Positions 4,833 to 12,318 of a stretch of DNA of 12,318 bases are shown piece after piece. This DNA comes from Atopobium sp. UBA2090 (GTDB lineage: Bacteria; Actinomycetota; Coriobacteriia; Coriobacteriales; Atopobiaceae). The translations under genes were made by a program, and so were the position numbers. The notes beneath the pieces are model-generated. The model made no database searches and was not told the origin of the DNA. It saw only the letters and a program-made list of their open reading frames with translations. The stretch is from contig DCZG01000087.1 in the NCBI GenBank assembly GCA_002331575.1, forward strand, positions 1 through 12,318, read 5' to 3'. How positions within the stretch are numbered: the stretch's first letter is position 1; every line of letters starts with the position of its first letter.

Positions 4833-6023
4833 CTACGCCCGCATCCTCGAGCGGCCGACGACCAGCGAGACGGCGAAGATTGCGACCGCGAACAGGCAGA
4901 CGACTCCGATCTCTCCGAGCACGCCAGCGACGGACGCGCCTCTCACCTCGGTGAGGAGGAACGCGTCATTTGCGGCCGCTGTGCACCAGTAGCTGGGAAA
5001 GAACCGCGCCGCCTGTTGCACCGCAGCCGGCATGAGCGCAAGCTGCACCCACCCGCCTCCGAGGAACGACAGCGCCATGCCGAAGACGTTTGAGATGGCG
5101 TTTGCCGCCATCTCGCTCACGGCCAGCTGTCCTACGAGGAACCCCGCCGTCACGGAGACGAACGCATAGGCGAGCAGCGAGCCGCACATAAGCGCCACCT
5201 GCACGGGTGCGGTTGCGATGGCGGCGGCGCCGTCATTCAGGGCAAACCCAACGAGGCAGATCCACGCCCAGGCGACAAGGCCCATCACGCAGCAGGCGAG
5301 AAACGTCTGCAGGCTCCTGCGGGCGCTCGTGATGGGTGCCGCAAGCGAGCGCATCCGCACGTCTCGCTCGTTGAGGGAGTTCATGAGCACCGCGACGACC
5401 ATGGTGACGCTCGCGAAGATCGGGTAGGTCGCGAACTGGAAGTAGTAGAGAAGCCACGAGCTGAGCGGCTCCGCCTCGGTGGCTACGATCGTCGTGGAGA
5501 CCTTCTCGGAGGCTGCGTCACTCGCCAGTCGCACGACGTCTGCCTGCGACGATGCGACCGTTGCGGCGAATCCGTAAGCGCTCTGCAGGTATCCTCGCAC
5601 GGAGAGGTCCATGAGCGTGCCAGCCGAGCTCTGGTAGCTCACGACCGTCTCGAGCGACGGGGCCTCGTCTCCCGTGGCGGCCGCATCCATGAGGGCGTCT
5701 CCATAGCCGGCGGGAATCACGAGGACGTAACTCGCTCGATCATCGGCCGCTGCATCCTGGATCGAGCGCTCGTCATCGGCCACGTCGACGGACGTTCCCT
5801 GTGCGCATACGTACTCCGTGATGCCGCGGGAGATGTCGCTGCCATCCCGGTCGATCACGGCCACGGTCGGCTTCGCTGCGATGAAGCCCGTTTCCTCGGC
5901 GTCGGGGGAACTCGACGCACCGCCCACCGCCAGCACACCGAGCATGCTGATGAACACCAGGTAGATAAGCACATAGAGCCGATGTCCCCAGACGATGCGC
6001 AGAGACGTCCTAAAGGTGCTCAT
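4833..6023 (-). CDS. ABC-2 type transporter permease (second permease)
   Basis: A 396-residue membrane protein of the ABC2_membrane_3 type: one N-terminal membrane segment (about 17-34), a large extracytoplasmic domain (about 35-185) and five hydrophobic segments toward the C-terminus (about 195-217, 238-262, 272-300, 308-332, 365-388). It should pair with the neighbouring permease and the ATPase to form an exporter; the substrate cannot be told from the sequence. The start ATG has AGGAGG about 7 bases upstream, and the gene overlaps the previous permease by 14 bp, so translation is probably coupled. It is the last gene of the operon, and its stop codon is followed by the inverted repeats at 4657-4806. 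Confidence 0.9.
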   Translation of the reverse strand: MSTFRTSLRIVWGHRLYVLIYLVFISMLGVLAVGGASSSPDAEETGFIAAKPTVAVIDRDGSDISRGITEYVCAQGTSVDVADDERSIQDAAADDRASYVLVIPAGYGDALMDAAATGDEAPSLETVVSYQSSAGTLMDLSVRGYLQSAYGFAATVASSQADVVRLASDAASEKVSTTIVATEAEPLSSWLLYYFQFATYPIFASVTMVVAVLMNSLNERDVRMRSLAAPITSARRSLQTFLACCVMGLVAWAWICLVGFALNDGAAAIATAPVQVALMCGSLLAYAFVSVTAGFLVGQLAVSEMAANAISNVFGMALSFLGGGWVQLALMPAAVQQAARFFPSYWCTAAANDAFLLTEVRGASVAGVLGEIGVVCLFAVAIFAVSLVVGRSRMRA

Positions 6024-7182
6024 AGCGCTGCCTCCTCATGCGAAGGGTCGCGACGGCCACGAGCGCCACCGTCATCGCGAGCAGTGCCCCGCAGGACTGG
6101 GCGAACGGCTCGAGCGAGTCATAGTAGAGCAGGGAGAAGAACGAGTGCGCGATCTGCCAGAGGGGGTTCAGGTGTGACAGCATCGGGAAGCTCGCGGCAA
6201 CGTTGTCGGCTAGGCGCTGCGATGCCGAGCCGTACAACCCCGTGAAGATCGAGAGCACACATGAGATGGCCGAGAAGATGCCCGTCTTCACGCCGGGGGT
6301 CGTCCCCACGAGCGCGCCTGCCGCCATGGCAAGCAGGCTCGAGACCGCAAGCGCCACGAGACACAGACCTTCTCGCCCGCCGAAGTCGACCCTCACCACG
6401 ATCCGCATGTAGGCGAAGGCCACGACGAGACACGCGAACCCGCACAGCCAGGAGGCCAGCACCGTCGCCATGAGGACCTTCCCGCGGGAGATTCCCGCAA
6501 TGGAGGCGCGCGCTCCCACGGGACTGGCGTTTGCCCGCGTTCGCTGTACCGCGAATGCCCCGATCATGGCCACCATGCCAGCCGTCATCGCGAGCAGCGC
6601 ATAGAAATAGCGGGCGGAAGGGTCGGGGTCGGTGCGCGTGAGCTTGAGCCGCGTGGTCGAGACCGCGTCGGTCTGGAACGCCTCGATCGTGGCTTGGGCC
6701 ACCGACGGACTTGCGAGCAGCTCGGGCTTCTCGGCAGCGACGACTTTGAGCTCGGCAACCGTGCGCACGTAGGAGTCGAGGATGGAGCTCATCACCGTGG
6801 CCTTGTCATCTCCCTGGGAACCGCGCGAGAGGTGCAGCTGCGGCGTGCCGTCGGCATCGACCGTGAGATAGCCCTCTATCTCGCTCGAATCGACCCGTGC
6901 CTCGGCATCGGCTGCGTCATCGCAGGCGGTGACGGTGACGTACTGCGTGTCAGCCGATGGCGAGGAGAGCTCATCGAGCAGGTCGTCAAGCCCGGGCGCT
7001 GCGTCGTAGTTCGCGTCTCGAACCACGCCGAGCTGGAACGGATCGAAGGCGTAGCCGCTCTGGAGGTTCGCGAACATCGCGCCGAACATCGTCGCCATGA
7101 TGATGGGAAAGGCGAGGGGCCAGAAGAGGAGCGCCCGGTTTCGGACAAGCGACTTGAGGGTCGCGAGGAAGGTCGTTGCCAT
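6010..7182 (-). CDS. ABC-2 type transporter permease (first permease)
   Basis: A 390-residue protein with the same layout as the next permease: membrane segment at about 18-38, an extracytoplasmic region with many Asp/Thr/Ser (about 40-188), then five hydrophobic segments (about 192-213, 237-262, 272-295, 300-318, 361-381). A LSHLNPLWQ motif precedes the last segments, as is common in ABC-2 permeases. The two permeases probably form a heterodimer. The start ATG lies 9 bases after the ATPase stop codon, with GGGAGA directly after that stop serving as ribosome site. The conserved ATPase-permease-permease order supports a single transcript; the substrate is unknown (drug, peptide or lipid exporters share this form). 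Confidence 0.9.
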   Translation of the reverse strand: MATTFLATLKSLVRNRALLFWPLAFPIIMATMFGAMFANLQSGYAFDPFQLGVVRDANYDAAPGLDDLLDELSSPSADTQYVTVTACDDAADAEARVDSSEIEGYLTVDADGTPQLHLSRGSQGDDKATVMSSILDSYVRTVAELKVVAAEKPELLASPSVAQATIEAFQTDAVSTTRLKLTRTDPDPSARYFYALLAMTAGMVAMIGAFAVQRTRANASPVGARASIAGISRGKVLMATVLASWLCGFACLVVAFAYMRIVVRVDFGGREGLCLVALAVSSLLAMAAGALVGTTPGVKTGIFSAISCVLSIFTGLYGSASQRLADNVAASFPMLSHLNPLWQIAHSFFSLLYYDSLEPFAQSCGALLAMTVALVAVATLRMRRQRYEHL

Positions 7183-7191
7183 TGCGTCTCC

Positions 7192-8151
7192 CTAGGCCAC
7201 GGACTCGTCGCGGAGCTCTTTGCCCGTGATCTCGAGGAAGACGTCGTTCAGGGTCGGCGGCTCCGAGTAGACGCGGCCATAGGGGACACCCGCCTCCGCA
7301 AGCACGCCGAGCACGTCGGCGAGGTTGTGGGCTCCGTTGGCGCATTCGCAGGCGAGAATCCCGTCGGCGTAGTCGGCCTTGCGCACGTGTGTCAGGCGGC
7401 GGACGGTCTCGAGCGTGGCCTCGCTCGGCGGCGGACACTCGACGCGAATGCGCTCGCCCGTGCCGACCATGGCCTTGAGCTCGTCGTTCGTGCCTTGGGC
7501 GACCTCGCGCCCCGCGTCCATGATGAGGATGCGCGAGCAGATCTGCTCGACCTCCTCCATGTAGTGGCTCGTGTAGACGACGGTCGCGCCCTCGCGGCTG
7601 AGGCGGACGATCCCCTCGAGGATTGAGTTCCTGCTCTGCGGATCCACGGCGACGGTGGGCTCGTCGAAGAAGATCAACTCCGGTTTGTGGGCGATGCCGC
7701 AGGCGATGTTGAGGCGCCGCCTGAGGCCACCGGAGAGCTTCTTGGGCCGGAACTTCTCGAAGTCGCCAAGCCCCACGAACTCGATGGCCTCGTCGACGAG
7801 ACTGCGCCGTCGGCGCTTGTCATCGACGTAGAGCGCGCAGAACGCGTCGATGTTCTCGCGGACGGTGAGCTCGTCATAGACGGCCACCTCCTGCGGCACC
7901 ATGCCGATGCGCCGCTTGAGGTCGTAGCGCGTCGGAGACATCTCCTCGCCGAAGAGTCGGATGTCACCCTTGTCGTAGGACAGGAGCGAGAGCGCGCAGT
8001 CGATGGTCGTGGTCTTTCCGCAGCCGTTGGGGCCGAGAAGCCCGAAAATCTCGCCAGCTTGGATGTGCAGCGACAGGTGGTCGACGGCGATGAGCTCTCC
8101 ATAGCGTTTGACCAGGCCTTCGATGGAGACGATATCTCTCGGTGCGTCCAT
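7192..8151 (-). CDS. ABC transporter ATP-binding protein
   Basis: A 319-residue ABC-2 export ATPase, the cytoplasmic motor for the two permeases that follow. Walker A GPNGCGKT is at 40-47, Q-loop VPQE at 85-88, signature LSGGLRRR at 139-146 (Leu in place of the usual Gln), Walker B LIFFDEP at 159-165, and switch His196 in YTSHY. The C-terminal 90 residues resemble the regulatory extension of drug-export ATPases (PPTLNDVFLEITGK near the end). The ATG at 8149-8151 is preferred because GAAGGGA lies 6 bases upstream; an ATG 30 bases further upstream overlaps a palindrome and has a poor ribosome site. It is the first gene of the operon and is divergent from the XRE regulator at 8484. Confidence 0.95.
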   Translation of the reverse strand: MDAPRDIVSIEGLVKRYGELIAVDHLSLHIQAGEIFGLLGPNGCGKTTTIDCALSLLSYDKGDIRLFGEEMSPTRYDLKRRIGMVPQEVAVYDELTVRENIDAFCALYVDDKRRRRSLVDEAIEFVGLGDFEKFRPKKLSGGLRRRLNIACGIAHKPELIFFDEPTVAVDPQSRNSILEGIVRLSREGATVVYTSHYMEEVEQICSRILIMDAGREVAQGTNDELKAMVGTGERIRVECPPPSEATLETVRRLTHVRKADYADGILACECANGAHNLADVLGVLAEAGVPYGRVYSEPPTLNDVFLEITGKELRDESVA

Positions 8152-8168
8152 GGCAGTCCCTTCATAAG

Positions 8169-8181
8169 ATGACGACGTCAT
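8169..8181. promoter_or_regulatory. Palindrome just upstream of the ABC operon
   Basis: ATGACG-A-CGTCAT is a perfect 13-bp palindrome 17 bases upstream of the ATPase start codon. Its position suits an operator for the divergent XRE regulator, but no second copy was found near that regulator, so the link is inference. Confidence 0.3.
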
Positions 8182-8483
8182 TCTCGCCCAGGACCGCGCC
8201 GCGCGGAAGTGAGCCGCGTCACGAGTTCGCGGCGAAGGGGGTGACTATTGTCATGAGTTGCCGTCTACGCTGGCGTCGCTGATGGAATGAGCGGGGTTCG
8301 AGGCTCGGTATCGTTCGGGACGAGCGGGATCTCATTGCCCGCGCAACCGCTGGTTGCGCGTTTCGTGCCAAAATGAACCCGCAGGTTGGTGGAGTGCAAC
8401 TCCTGGCAACCGCAGTCTTGAGGGCATAAGGGCGGGCGACCCTGTATGGCGCTCTCCACCACGGCCACGAAAGGACAACGACC
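8182..8483. promoter_or_regulatory. Divergent intergenic region with two hairpins
   Basis: About 300 bp separate the ABC operon and the XRE gene. One perfect hairpin CGCGCAACC/GGTTGCGCG (8340-8348 with 8352-8360, 3-base loop) is followed by TTTCG. A second is GGAGT/ACTCC (8391-8395 with 8399-8403), enclosed by GGTTG/CAACC (8384-8388 with 8407-8411). Both lie in what would be the leader or promoter of the XRE gene. A TGAC-TATT-GTCA dyad is at 8242-8253. No clear -35/-10 pair was found in either direction. AGGA at 8472-8475 is the ribosome site of the XRE gene. Confidence 0.4.
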
Positions 8484-9458
8484 ATGAGCTTCCGAGACAA
8501 TCTTCAGCACCTGCGCGCGACGCGCAACATGACCCAGGAGCAGCTCGCGATGCTGCTCGGCGTGAGCCGCCAGTCAGTATCAAAGTGGGAGGCCGAGCGC
8601 GCCTACCCCGAGATGGACAAGCTCATCAAGCTCTGCGACATCTTCGACTGCACCCTTGACGACCTGGTCTCGGGGGACCTCACCAGTCGCACTGTCGAGC
8701 CGAGCCAGAGCATGCCCTCGGGCATGACGCCGCAGGACGTGGTCGGCTACGACGACTTCATGCGCCGCTACGCCAGCCGGGTCTCGTCCGGGGTGGGCGT
8801 TCTCATCGCCGCGTGTTCCCTCGCCCCGCTTACGGAAGTCACCCGCTTCTCCGACGGTGGCTTCTCGGCCGTTCCCTACGTCCTGTTTCCCGTAGGGCTC
8901 GTCGCGGGACTTGGGCTCCTCATTCCCATCGGCATGGAGTACGACGCCTTCCAGAAGGCCCATCCCTACATCGAGGACTTCTACACGACGGCACAGCGCG
9001 ATGCCTCGCGCGCGTCGTTTGCGCGCCATCTGGTGGCGGGCATCGCCGTCCTCCTTGGGGCGCTCGCCCTGGGGCTCAGGCCTCTGATGGACGACGCGTT
9101 TGTCGGCACCCGGGCGTGCATGGCGGTGCTGCTCGTCGCCGTGGGGTTCTGGGTCATCATTCGAAGCGTGCTGCTCAATGGCCGCTTGAACATTGACGAG
9201 TACAACGAGGATGCGCTCTCGGAACTTCCAGACGATTCGATTGCCACTCTGCCGGACGAGTCCCTGCGTGAGCGTGCCCGTCGGGCGAAGCGGACGAGCA
9301 ATACCTACGGGGCCGTCATGCTCGTTGCCACCGCCATCGCCCTCGTGTTGCTCTTCGTGCCCGCATTCCATGCCCAGTCCTGGTTCTGGCTGCTCTGGCC
9401 TCTGGGGGGCATCGCGTGCGGTATCGTCGGTGCCGTCGAGGGGCTGCGGGGCAAGTAG
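8484..9458 (+). CDS. Membrane-anchored XRE-family regulator
   Basis: A 324-residue fusion of a DNA-binding and a membrane part. Residues about 5-62 form an XRE/HTH_3 domain, with the helix-turn-helix in MTQEQLAMLLGVSRQSVSKW (16-35). After a linker there are six hydrophobic segments (about 99-117, 130-151, 182-200, 209-229, 275-293, 299-317), so the regulator is probably held at the membrane. Proteins of this type in Firmicutes and Actinobacteria commonly sit beside ABC exporters and control them. Here the gene diverges from the ABC-2 operon, so local control of that operon is the likely job. The start ATG has AGGA 8 bases upstream. What signal the membrane part senses is unknown. Confidence 0.9.
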   Translation: MSFRDNLQHLRATRNMTQEQLAMLLGVSRQSVSKWEAERAYPEMDKLIKLCDIFDCTLDDLVSGDLTSRTVEPSQSMPSGMTPQDVVGYDDFMRRYASRVSSGVGVLIAACSLAPLTEVTRFSDGGFSAVPYVLFPVGLVAGLGLLIPIGMEYDAFQKAHPYIEDFYTTAQRDASRASFARHLVAGIAVLLGALALGLRPLMDDAFVGTRACMAVLLVAVGFWVIIRSVLLNGRLNIDEYNEDALSELPDDSIATLPDESLRERARRAKRTSNTYGAVMLVATAIALVLLFVPAFHAQSWFWLLWPLGGIACGIVGAVEGLRGK

Positions 9459-9513
9459 CGTCGGCGGGCTTTCGGGCGATGTGGTCGAGACGGGCAGTAA
9501 GCCTTCTCGCCAG

Positions 9514-10551
9514 CTACCAGATGCCAAGCGTATGCTGCATGATCAGGCTCACGGCGGTGATGCCCACCCAGCAGCAGGCTCCCAGGGCGACGGGCTTGCC
9601 ACCCGTGCGCACGAGCTTGACCACGTCGCTGTTGAGTCCGATCGCCGCCATCGCGGTCACAATCATGAACTTGCTCAGCTCCTTGGCGGGGACAAATGCG
9701 GCCGCGCTGACGCCGTTGGCCAGGGCGATGGTCGTGATGACCGAGGCGGCCACGAACCAGACGATGAAGAACGGGAAGATGGCGCGGAAGTCCACCTTCG
9801 CTCCCTCGACGCCGGCTGCGCGCTCGCGGCGGATGCGGATGAAGGCGAGCACGAGCGTGATGGGGATGATCGCGAGCGTTCGGGTGAGCTTGACGGTGAT
9901 GGCCTTGTCGAGCGTCGCCGTGCCCAAGCCCCACATGCTGTCCCAGGTGGAGGCCGCCGCCGTGACCGACGAGGTGTCGTTGACGGCCGTGCCCGCGAAG
10001 ATGCCGAAGGCCTCGCCCGAGGTGGTGTCAAAGCCGATGATGCTGCCGAGCATCGGGAAGAACAGCGCCGCGATGACGTTGAAGAAGAAGATGACCGAGA
10101 TGGACTGCGCGACCTCCTCGGCGTCCGCGTCGATGACGGGCGCGGCCGCGGCGATGGCACTGCCGCCGCAGATGGACGAGCCCACGCCCACGAGGGTCGA
10201 CGTCTTGCTCGGGATGTGCATGACTTTGTGGAGTACGTAGGCGATGACCAGCGAAGTCGTGATCGTGCACACGATGATGGGCAGCGACTGGACGCCCGTG
10301 CGGGCGATCACCGCGAGGTTGAGGCCAAAGCCCAGGAGGATGACGGCCCACTGCAGGACCTTCTTCGAGACGAAGGCGATACCCGAGCCAAACGCGTTGC
10401 GTACGAGCGGCGTCCGGTTGATGACCATGCCGGCGAGAATGGCGAAGATGGGTCCGCCTATCACGGGAAACGCCTGCCCGAGCAGCCATGCCGGCACCGC
10501 AATCGCCAGGCAGAACAGAATGCCTGGGCCCTTGTCCTTGAGAAACTCCAC
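9514..10551 (-). CDS. yeiH: YeiH-family putative sulfate exporter
   Basis: A 345-residue inner-membrane protein of the YeiH/UPF0324 (Cons_hypoth698) family, with about ten hydrophobic segments over its whole length. Family signatures are present: PAWLLGQAFPVIGGPIFAILAGM-type N-terminus, GVGSSICGGSAIAAAAPVI at 122-140, GTAVNDTSSV in the middle, and an AAIGLNSDV C-terminal motif. Family members are annotated as putative sulfate exporters because homologues occur in sulfonate-degrading clusters; transport by this protein is not shown. The start is GTG (10549-10551) with AAGGGGG about 5 bases upstream. It diverges from a LysR regulator, an arrangement also known for yeiH and yeiE in enterobacteria. 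Its 3' end faces the XRE gene across 55 bp with no clear terminator. Confidence 0.9.
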   Translation of the reverse strand: MEFLKDKGPGILFCLAIAVPAWLLGQAFPVIGGPIFAILAGMVINRTPLVRNAFGSGIAFVSKKVLQWAVILLGFGLNLAVIARTGVQSLPIIVCTITTSLVIAYVLHKVMHIPSKTSTLVGVGSSICGGSAIAAAAPVIDADAEEVAQSISVIFFFNVIAALFFPMLGSIIGFDTTSGEAFGIFAGTAVNDTSSVTAAASTWDSMWGLGTATLDKAITVKLTRTLAIIPITLVLAFIRIRRERAAGVEGAKVDFRAIFPFFIVWFVAASVITTIALANGVSAAAFVPAKELSKFMIVTAMAAIGLNSDVVKLVRTGGKPVALGACCWVGITAVSLIMQHTLGIW

Positions 10552-10624
10552 GTCGTCCCCCTTCGCATGCCGTCCGGCGGACGACGTTGCCCTTTTCGCT
10601 TGATCTCGTTTCGTGACTTGTACG

Positions 10625-10662
10625 ATTCTACGGGCGCCATGCGATAATCAATTCGTATTGAT
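10625..10662. promoter_or_regulatory. yeiH promoter and LysR-type inverted repeat
   Basis: In the AT-rich divergent region, ATCAAT-tcgt-ATTGAT (10647-10662) is a perfect 6-bp dyad. On the minus strand TAGAAT (complement of 10625-10630) makes a good -10 box, with AATTGA (17 bases upstream) or TTGATT (15 bases) inside the dyad as -35, so a bound LysR protein would sit on the yeiH promoter. The spacing is not the strict T-N11-A of LysR boxes. Confidence 0.45.
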
Positions 10663-10716
10663 ACCTATATGTATGATGGAATTCCTTATAGATAGAGTTG
10701 CGATGGGGGGTCCGCC

Positions 10717-11637
10717 ATGCTCGACACGCGCGTCGAGACATTCCTCGCGGTCTGCGAGACGCTGAGCTACACCAAGGCGGCAGCCGTGCTTCACCTCTCG
10801 CAGCCCGCGGTGTCGCAGCAGGTACACGCCCTCGAGCAGGACTATGGCACGCCGCTCTTCCGCTACCAGGGCAGACGGCTTCACCTCACCGCCGCCGGGA
10901 GAGCGCTGGAGCGGGCCGCGACGACGGTGAGAAACGATGACGTGCTGCTCAGACGACACATCGCCGCCGGAGGGGATGACGAGCCACCGCTGCACTTCGG
11001 GGTGACGATGACCATCGGGGAGTTTGTCGTCGCGCGACCGCTCGCTCGCCTGCTCGACCTCCACCCACACACCGACGTGCGGATGGAGATGGCCAACACG
11101 AGCGAGCTTCTCGCCAGGATGAGGGCGGGGAGCATCAACTTCGCGCTTGTGGAGGGGTTCTTCGACGCCCGTGAGTTCGACTCGGAGACGCTCTCCGTCG
11201 AGCGCTTCGTTCCCGTGTGCGCGGTCGAGCACGCCTTTGCGCATGAACCGAATTGCCTGCAGGACCTTCTCGACGAGCGGGTCCTCGTTCGCGAGACGGG
11301 GTCGGGCACACGCGACGCCCTCGAGCGGCAACTTGCCACGCACGGGCTCTCCGTGAGGTCCTTCGGTCACACGGTGCAGGTCGGGGGCATGCAGGCTATC
11401 CTCCAGCTGCTCGAGCTCGACGCGGGCGTCTCGTTTCTCTTTGAGCCCGTGGTCGCGGAGCGAATCGCCGCCGGAAGGCTGCGCGAGATCAGCTTGGAGG
11501 ACTTCTCAGTCACCCACGAGTTCTCGATGGTCTGGGAGCGCGGGAGTGCCTTCGAGTCGACGTACCGCCTGATCTGCGAGCAGCTGCGGGAGGGGCGAAC
11601 CTGGGGGCGCGATGCGTTCAAGCCCGTTCGGAGCTAG
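10717..11637 (+). CDS. LysR-family transcriptional regulator
   Basis: A 306-residue LysR-type regulator. The N-terminal winged helix-turn-helix covers about 1-62 (FLAVCETLSYTKAAAVLHLS, then QPAVSQQVHALE), followed by the linker helix and a substrate-binding domain at about 92-295 with the usual GVTMTIGEFVV opening. It is divergently paired with the YeiH-family exporter, the classical arrangement for a LysR regulator and its target, and probably also controls itself. The ATG follows a GGGGGG run 5 bases upstream. Its ligand is unknown; the YeiH link suggests a sulfur compound, by analogy only. The stop codon TAG at 11635-11637 interlocks with the stop of the convergent toxin gene. Confidence 0.95.
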   Translation: MLDTRVETFLAVCETLSYTKAAAVLHLSQPAVSQQVHALEQDYGTPLFRYQGRRLHLTAAGRALERAATTVRNDDVLLRRHIAAGGDDEPPLHFGVTMTIGEFVVARPLARLLDLHPHTDVRMEMANTSELLARMRAGSINFALVEGFFDAREFDSETLSVERFVPVCAVEHAFAHEPNCLQDLLDERVLVRETGSGTRDALERQLATHGLSVRSFGHTVQVGGMQAILQLLELDAGVSFLFEPVVAERIAAGRLREISLEDFSVTHEFSMVWERGSAFESTYRLICEQLREGRTWGRDAFKPVRS

Positions 11638-12005
11638 GGGCGATGACGGATCACGCTGGGGTAGTCCTGCCCTGCGTGGAACACGCGAAGAACGCGGACG
11701 AGACCGTCGTCCTTCTCGCCACGGTCCTCGACCTCGCCGTTAACGATGGAGGCTCGCTCCTCGATCACCCTGAAGAGAAGCAGGTAGTCCCCGGCCACGG
11801 CGCGACGGTAGCCTCGCCTGGCCAGGTACGCGTCCGAAACCCTCGGGAGTGCGAGCGGGCGAGAAGCGACAATCTTCATAGCGGCGTTGACCTTGGTCTT
11901 GAATGACGCTCCTGCCTGCCTGCTGCCGAGAACGTTCACGAGATATGACACGGTATCGGTCAGGTCGAGAAGGGCTTCGGCTGACCAGTCGATTTCATAG
12001 GCCAT
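11634..12005 (-). CDS. RelE/ParE-family toxin
   Basis: A 123-residue protein of the type II toxin RelE/ParE superfamily: N-terminal YEIDWSAEALLDLTDTVSYL (strand then helices), central LPRVSDAYLARRGYRRAVAGDYLLLFRV, and the closing strand VLRVFHAGQDYPSVI. It is longer than typical members (about 85-105 residues) because of a charged segment (EVEDRGEKDDG) before the last strand and a short basic tail. RelE members cleave mRNA on the ribosome while ParE members act on gyrase; the basic and aromatic residues do not settle which. The start lies 11 bp inside the antitoxin gene, the usual coupling of such pairs. Conserved Arg residues and the C-terminal RVFHAGQDY stretch argue for an active toxin. 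Confidence 0.85.
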   Translation of the reverse strand: MAYEIDWSAEALLDLTDTVSYLVNVLGSRQAGASFKTKVNAAMKIVASRPLALPRVSDAYLARRGYRRAVAGDYLLLFRVIEERASIVNGEVEDRGEKDDGLVRVLRVFHAGQDYPSVIRHRP

Positions 12006-12264
12006 ATTCAGCCCAGATTCGCTTGAGGTCCTCGATCATGTTCGAGCACTCTCCGCGGTCGCACTGCGCCTCGGCCTCGGCGATTGCCTGGTAGAGCTCC
12101 TGCTTGCGCCTGTCGCGGTCCATCTTGTGAAATTCCTCGGGCTTGACCAGGACCATCTCCTCGTAGCCGTTTCTGGTCACGATGATGGCCTCCTCGCTCT
12201 CGCGGCAGAGCTTGCAGACCTTGGTGGTGTCCTTCAGGTCGCGCAGGGGGATGGTGATGGGCAT
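11995..12264 (-). CDS. Phd/YefM-family antitoxin
   Basis: An 89-residue protein with the Phd/YefM N-terminal DNA-binding fold: MPITIPLRDLKDTTKVCKLC, then EAIIVTRNGYEEMVLVKPEEF, matching the family pattern in which a strand-helix is followed by I-V-T-R-N-G-x-x-x-x-V. The C-terminal half (about 50-89) is a charged helical tail that would wrap the toxin. It should neutralise the toxin encoded immediately downstream and repress their shared promoter. Two cysteines close together (KVCKLC) are unusual but not diagnostic. The start ATG has AGGAG about 6 bases upstream. Confidence 0.9.
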   Translation of the reverse strand: MPITIPLRDLKDTTKVCKLCRESEEAIIVTRNGYEEMVLVKPEEFHKMDRDRRKQELYQAIAEAEAQCDRGECSNMIEDLKRIWAEYGL

Positions 12265-12290
12265 AGCGGCTCCTCTCGGTGTGTGGGAGG

Positions 12291-12296
12291 ATTATA
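12291..12296 (-). promoter_or_regulatory. -10 box of the toxin-antitoxin operon
   Basis: On the minus strand a perfect TATAAT (complement of 12291-12296) lies 26 bases upstream of the antitoxin start, with AGGAG between. The -35 region (about 12314-12319) is at or past the window edge, so only half the promoter can be judged. Confidence 0.6.
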
Positions 12297-12318
12297 CCAC
12301 GCCGTTCTGGCACCGATT

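Noticed and set aside
6694..7626. 310-residue plus-strand open frame antisense to the ABC genes
   Set aside because: It overlaps two well-supported genes on the other strand and has no protein signature; long antisense frames are expected in GC-rich DNA.
8580..9527. 315-residue minus-strand frame over the XRE gene
   Set aside because: Antisense shadow of a gene with clear HTH and membrane segments.
9193..10647. 484-residue plus-strand frame over the YeiH gene
   Set aside because: Antisense shadow; Arg/Asp/Gly-rich with no domain, while the minus strand has YeiH signatures.
10648..11370. 240-residue minus-strand frame over the LysR gene
   Set aside because: Antisense shadow of a clear LysR regulator.
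1..12318. CRISPR arrays, rRNA genes or complete tRNA genes
   Set aside because: No regularly spaced repeats of CRISPR length and no complete cloverleaf or rRNA sequence was seen on either strand.

Overview
The window looks like a piece of a high-GC actinobacterial genome, most likely from the Coriobacteriia (Olsenella/Collinsella/Atopobium type). This is inferred from GC-rich coding style, strong Shine-Dalgarno sites and the gene families present; nothing in the window names the species. It splits into two parts at a tRNA-derived attachment site near 4551-4595.

Left part (1-4595) appears to be the right end of an integrated mobile element. From left to right it holds a truncated lipoprotein gene (minus strand, running off the left edge), a secreted papain-fold cysteine peptidase-like gene (minus strand, visibly less GC-rich), an internally deleted IS110-family insertion sequence that keeps both ends, a structured leader and the C-terminal transposase domain, an AT-rich gene-poor stretch, and a tyrosine integrase (minus strand). 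Upstream of the integrase are a promoter, a 23-bp perfect palindrome and a cluster of GACAACA-type sites. The part ends in the 3' half of a tRNA gene, probably tRNA-Ala. No matching 5' half lies next to it, so this is read as attR, and the intact tRNA at the other end should lie outside the window to the left.

Right part (4596-12318) looks like ordinary chromosome. It begins with the old terminator of the tRNA gene and about 150 bp of inverted CCAATAA/GGATCC repeats. Next come a three-gene minus-strand ABC-2 export operon (ATPase, permease, permease) and a divergent XRE regulator carrying six predicted membrane segments, which probably controls that operon. A YeiH-family (putative sulfate exporter) gene follows with its divergent LysR regulator, sharing a short promoter region with an inverted repeat. 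The window closes with a type II toxin-antitoxin pair (Phd/YefM-like antitoxin, RelE/ParE-like toxin) on the minus strand, whose toxin stop codon interlocks with the LysR stop codon.

No complete new defence or biosynthetic system is evident. The most informative unexplained signals are the site cluster at the integrase promoter, the leader of the IS110 remnant (a candidate bridge RNA), the inverted repeats beside attR, and the junction between the lipoprotein and the peptidase.
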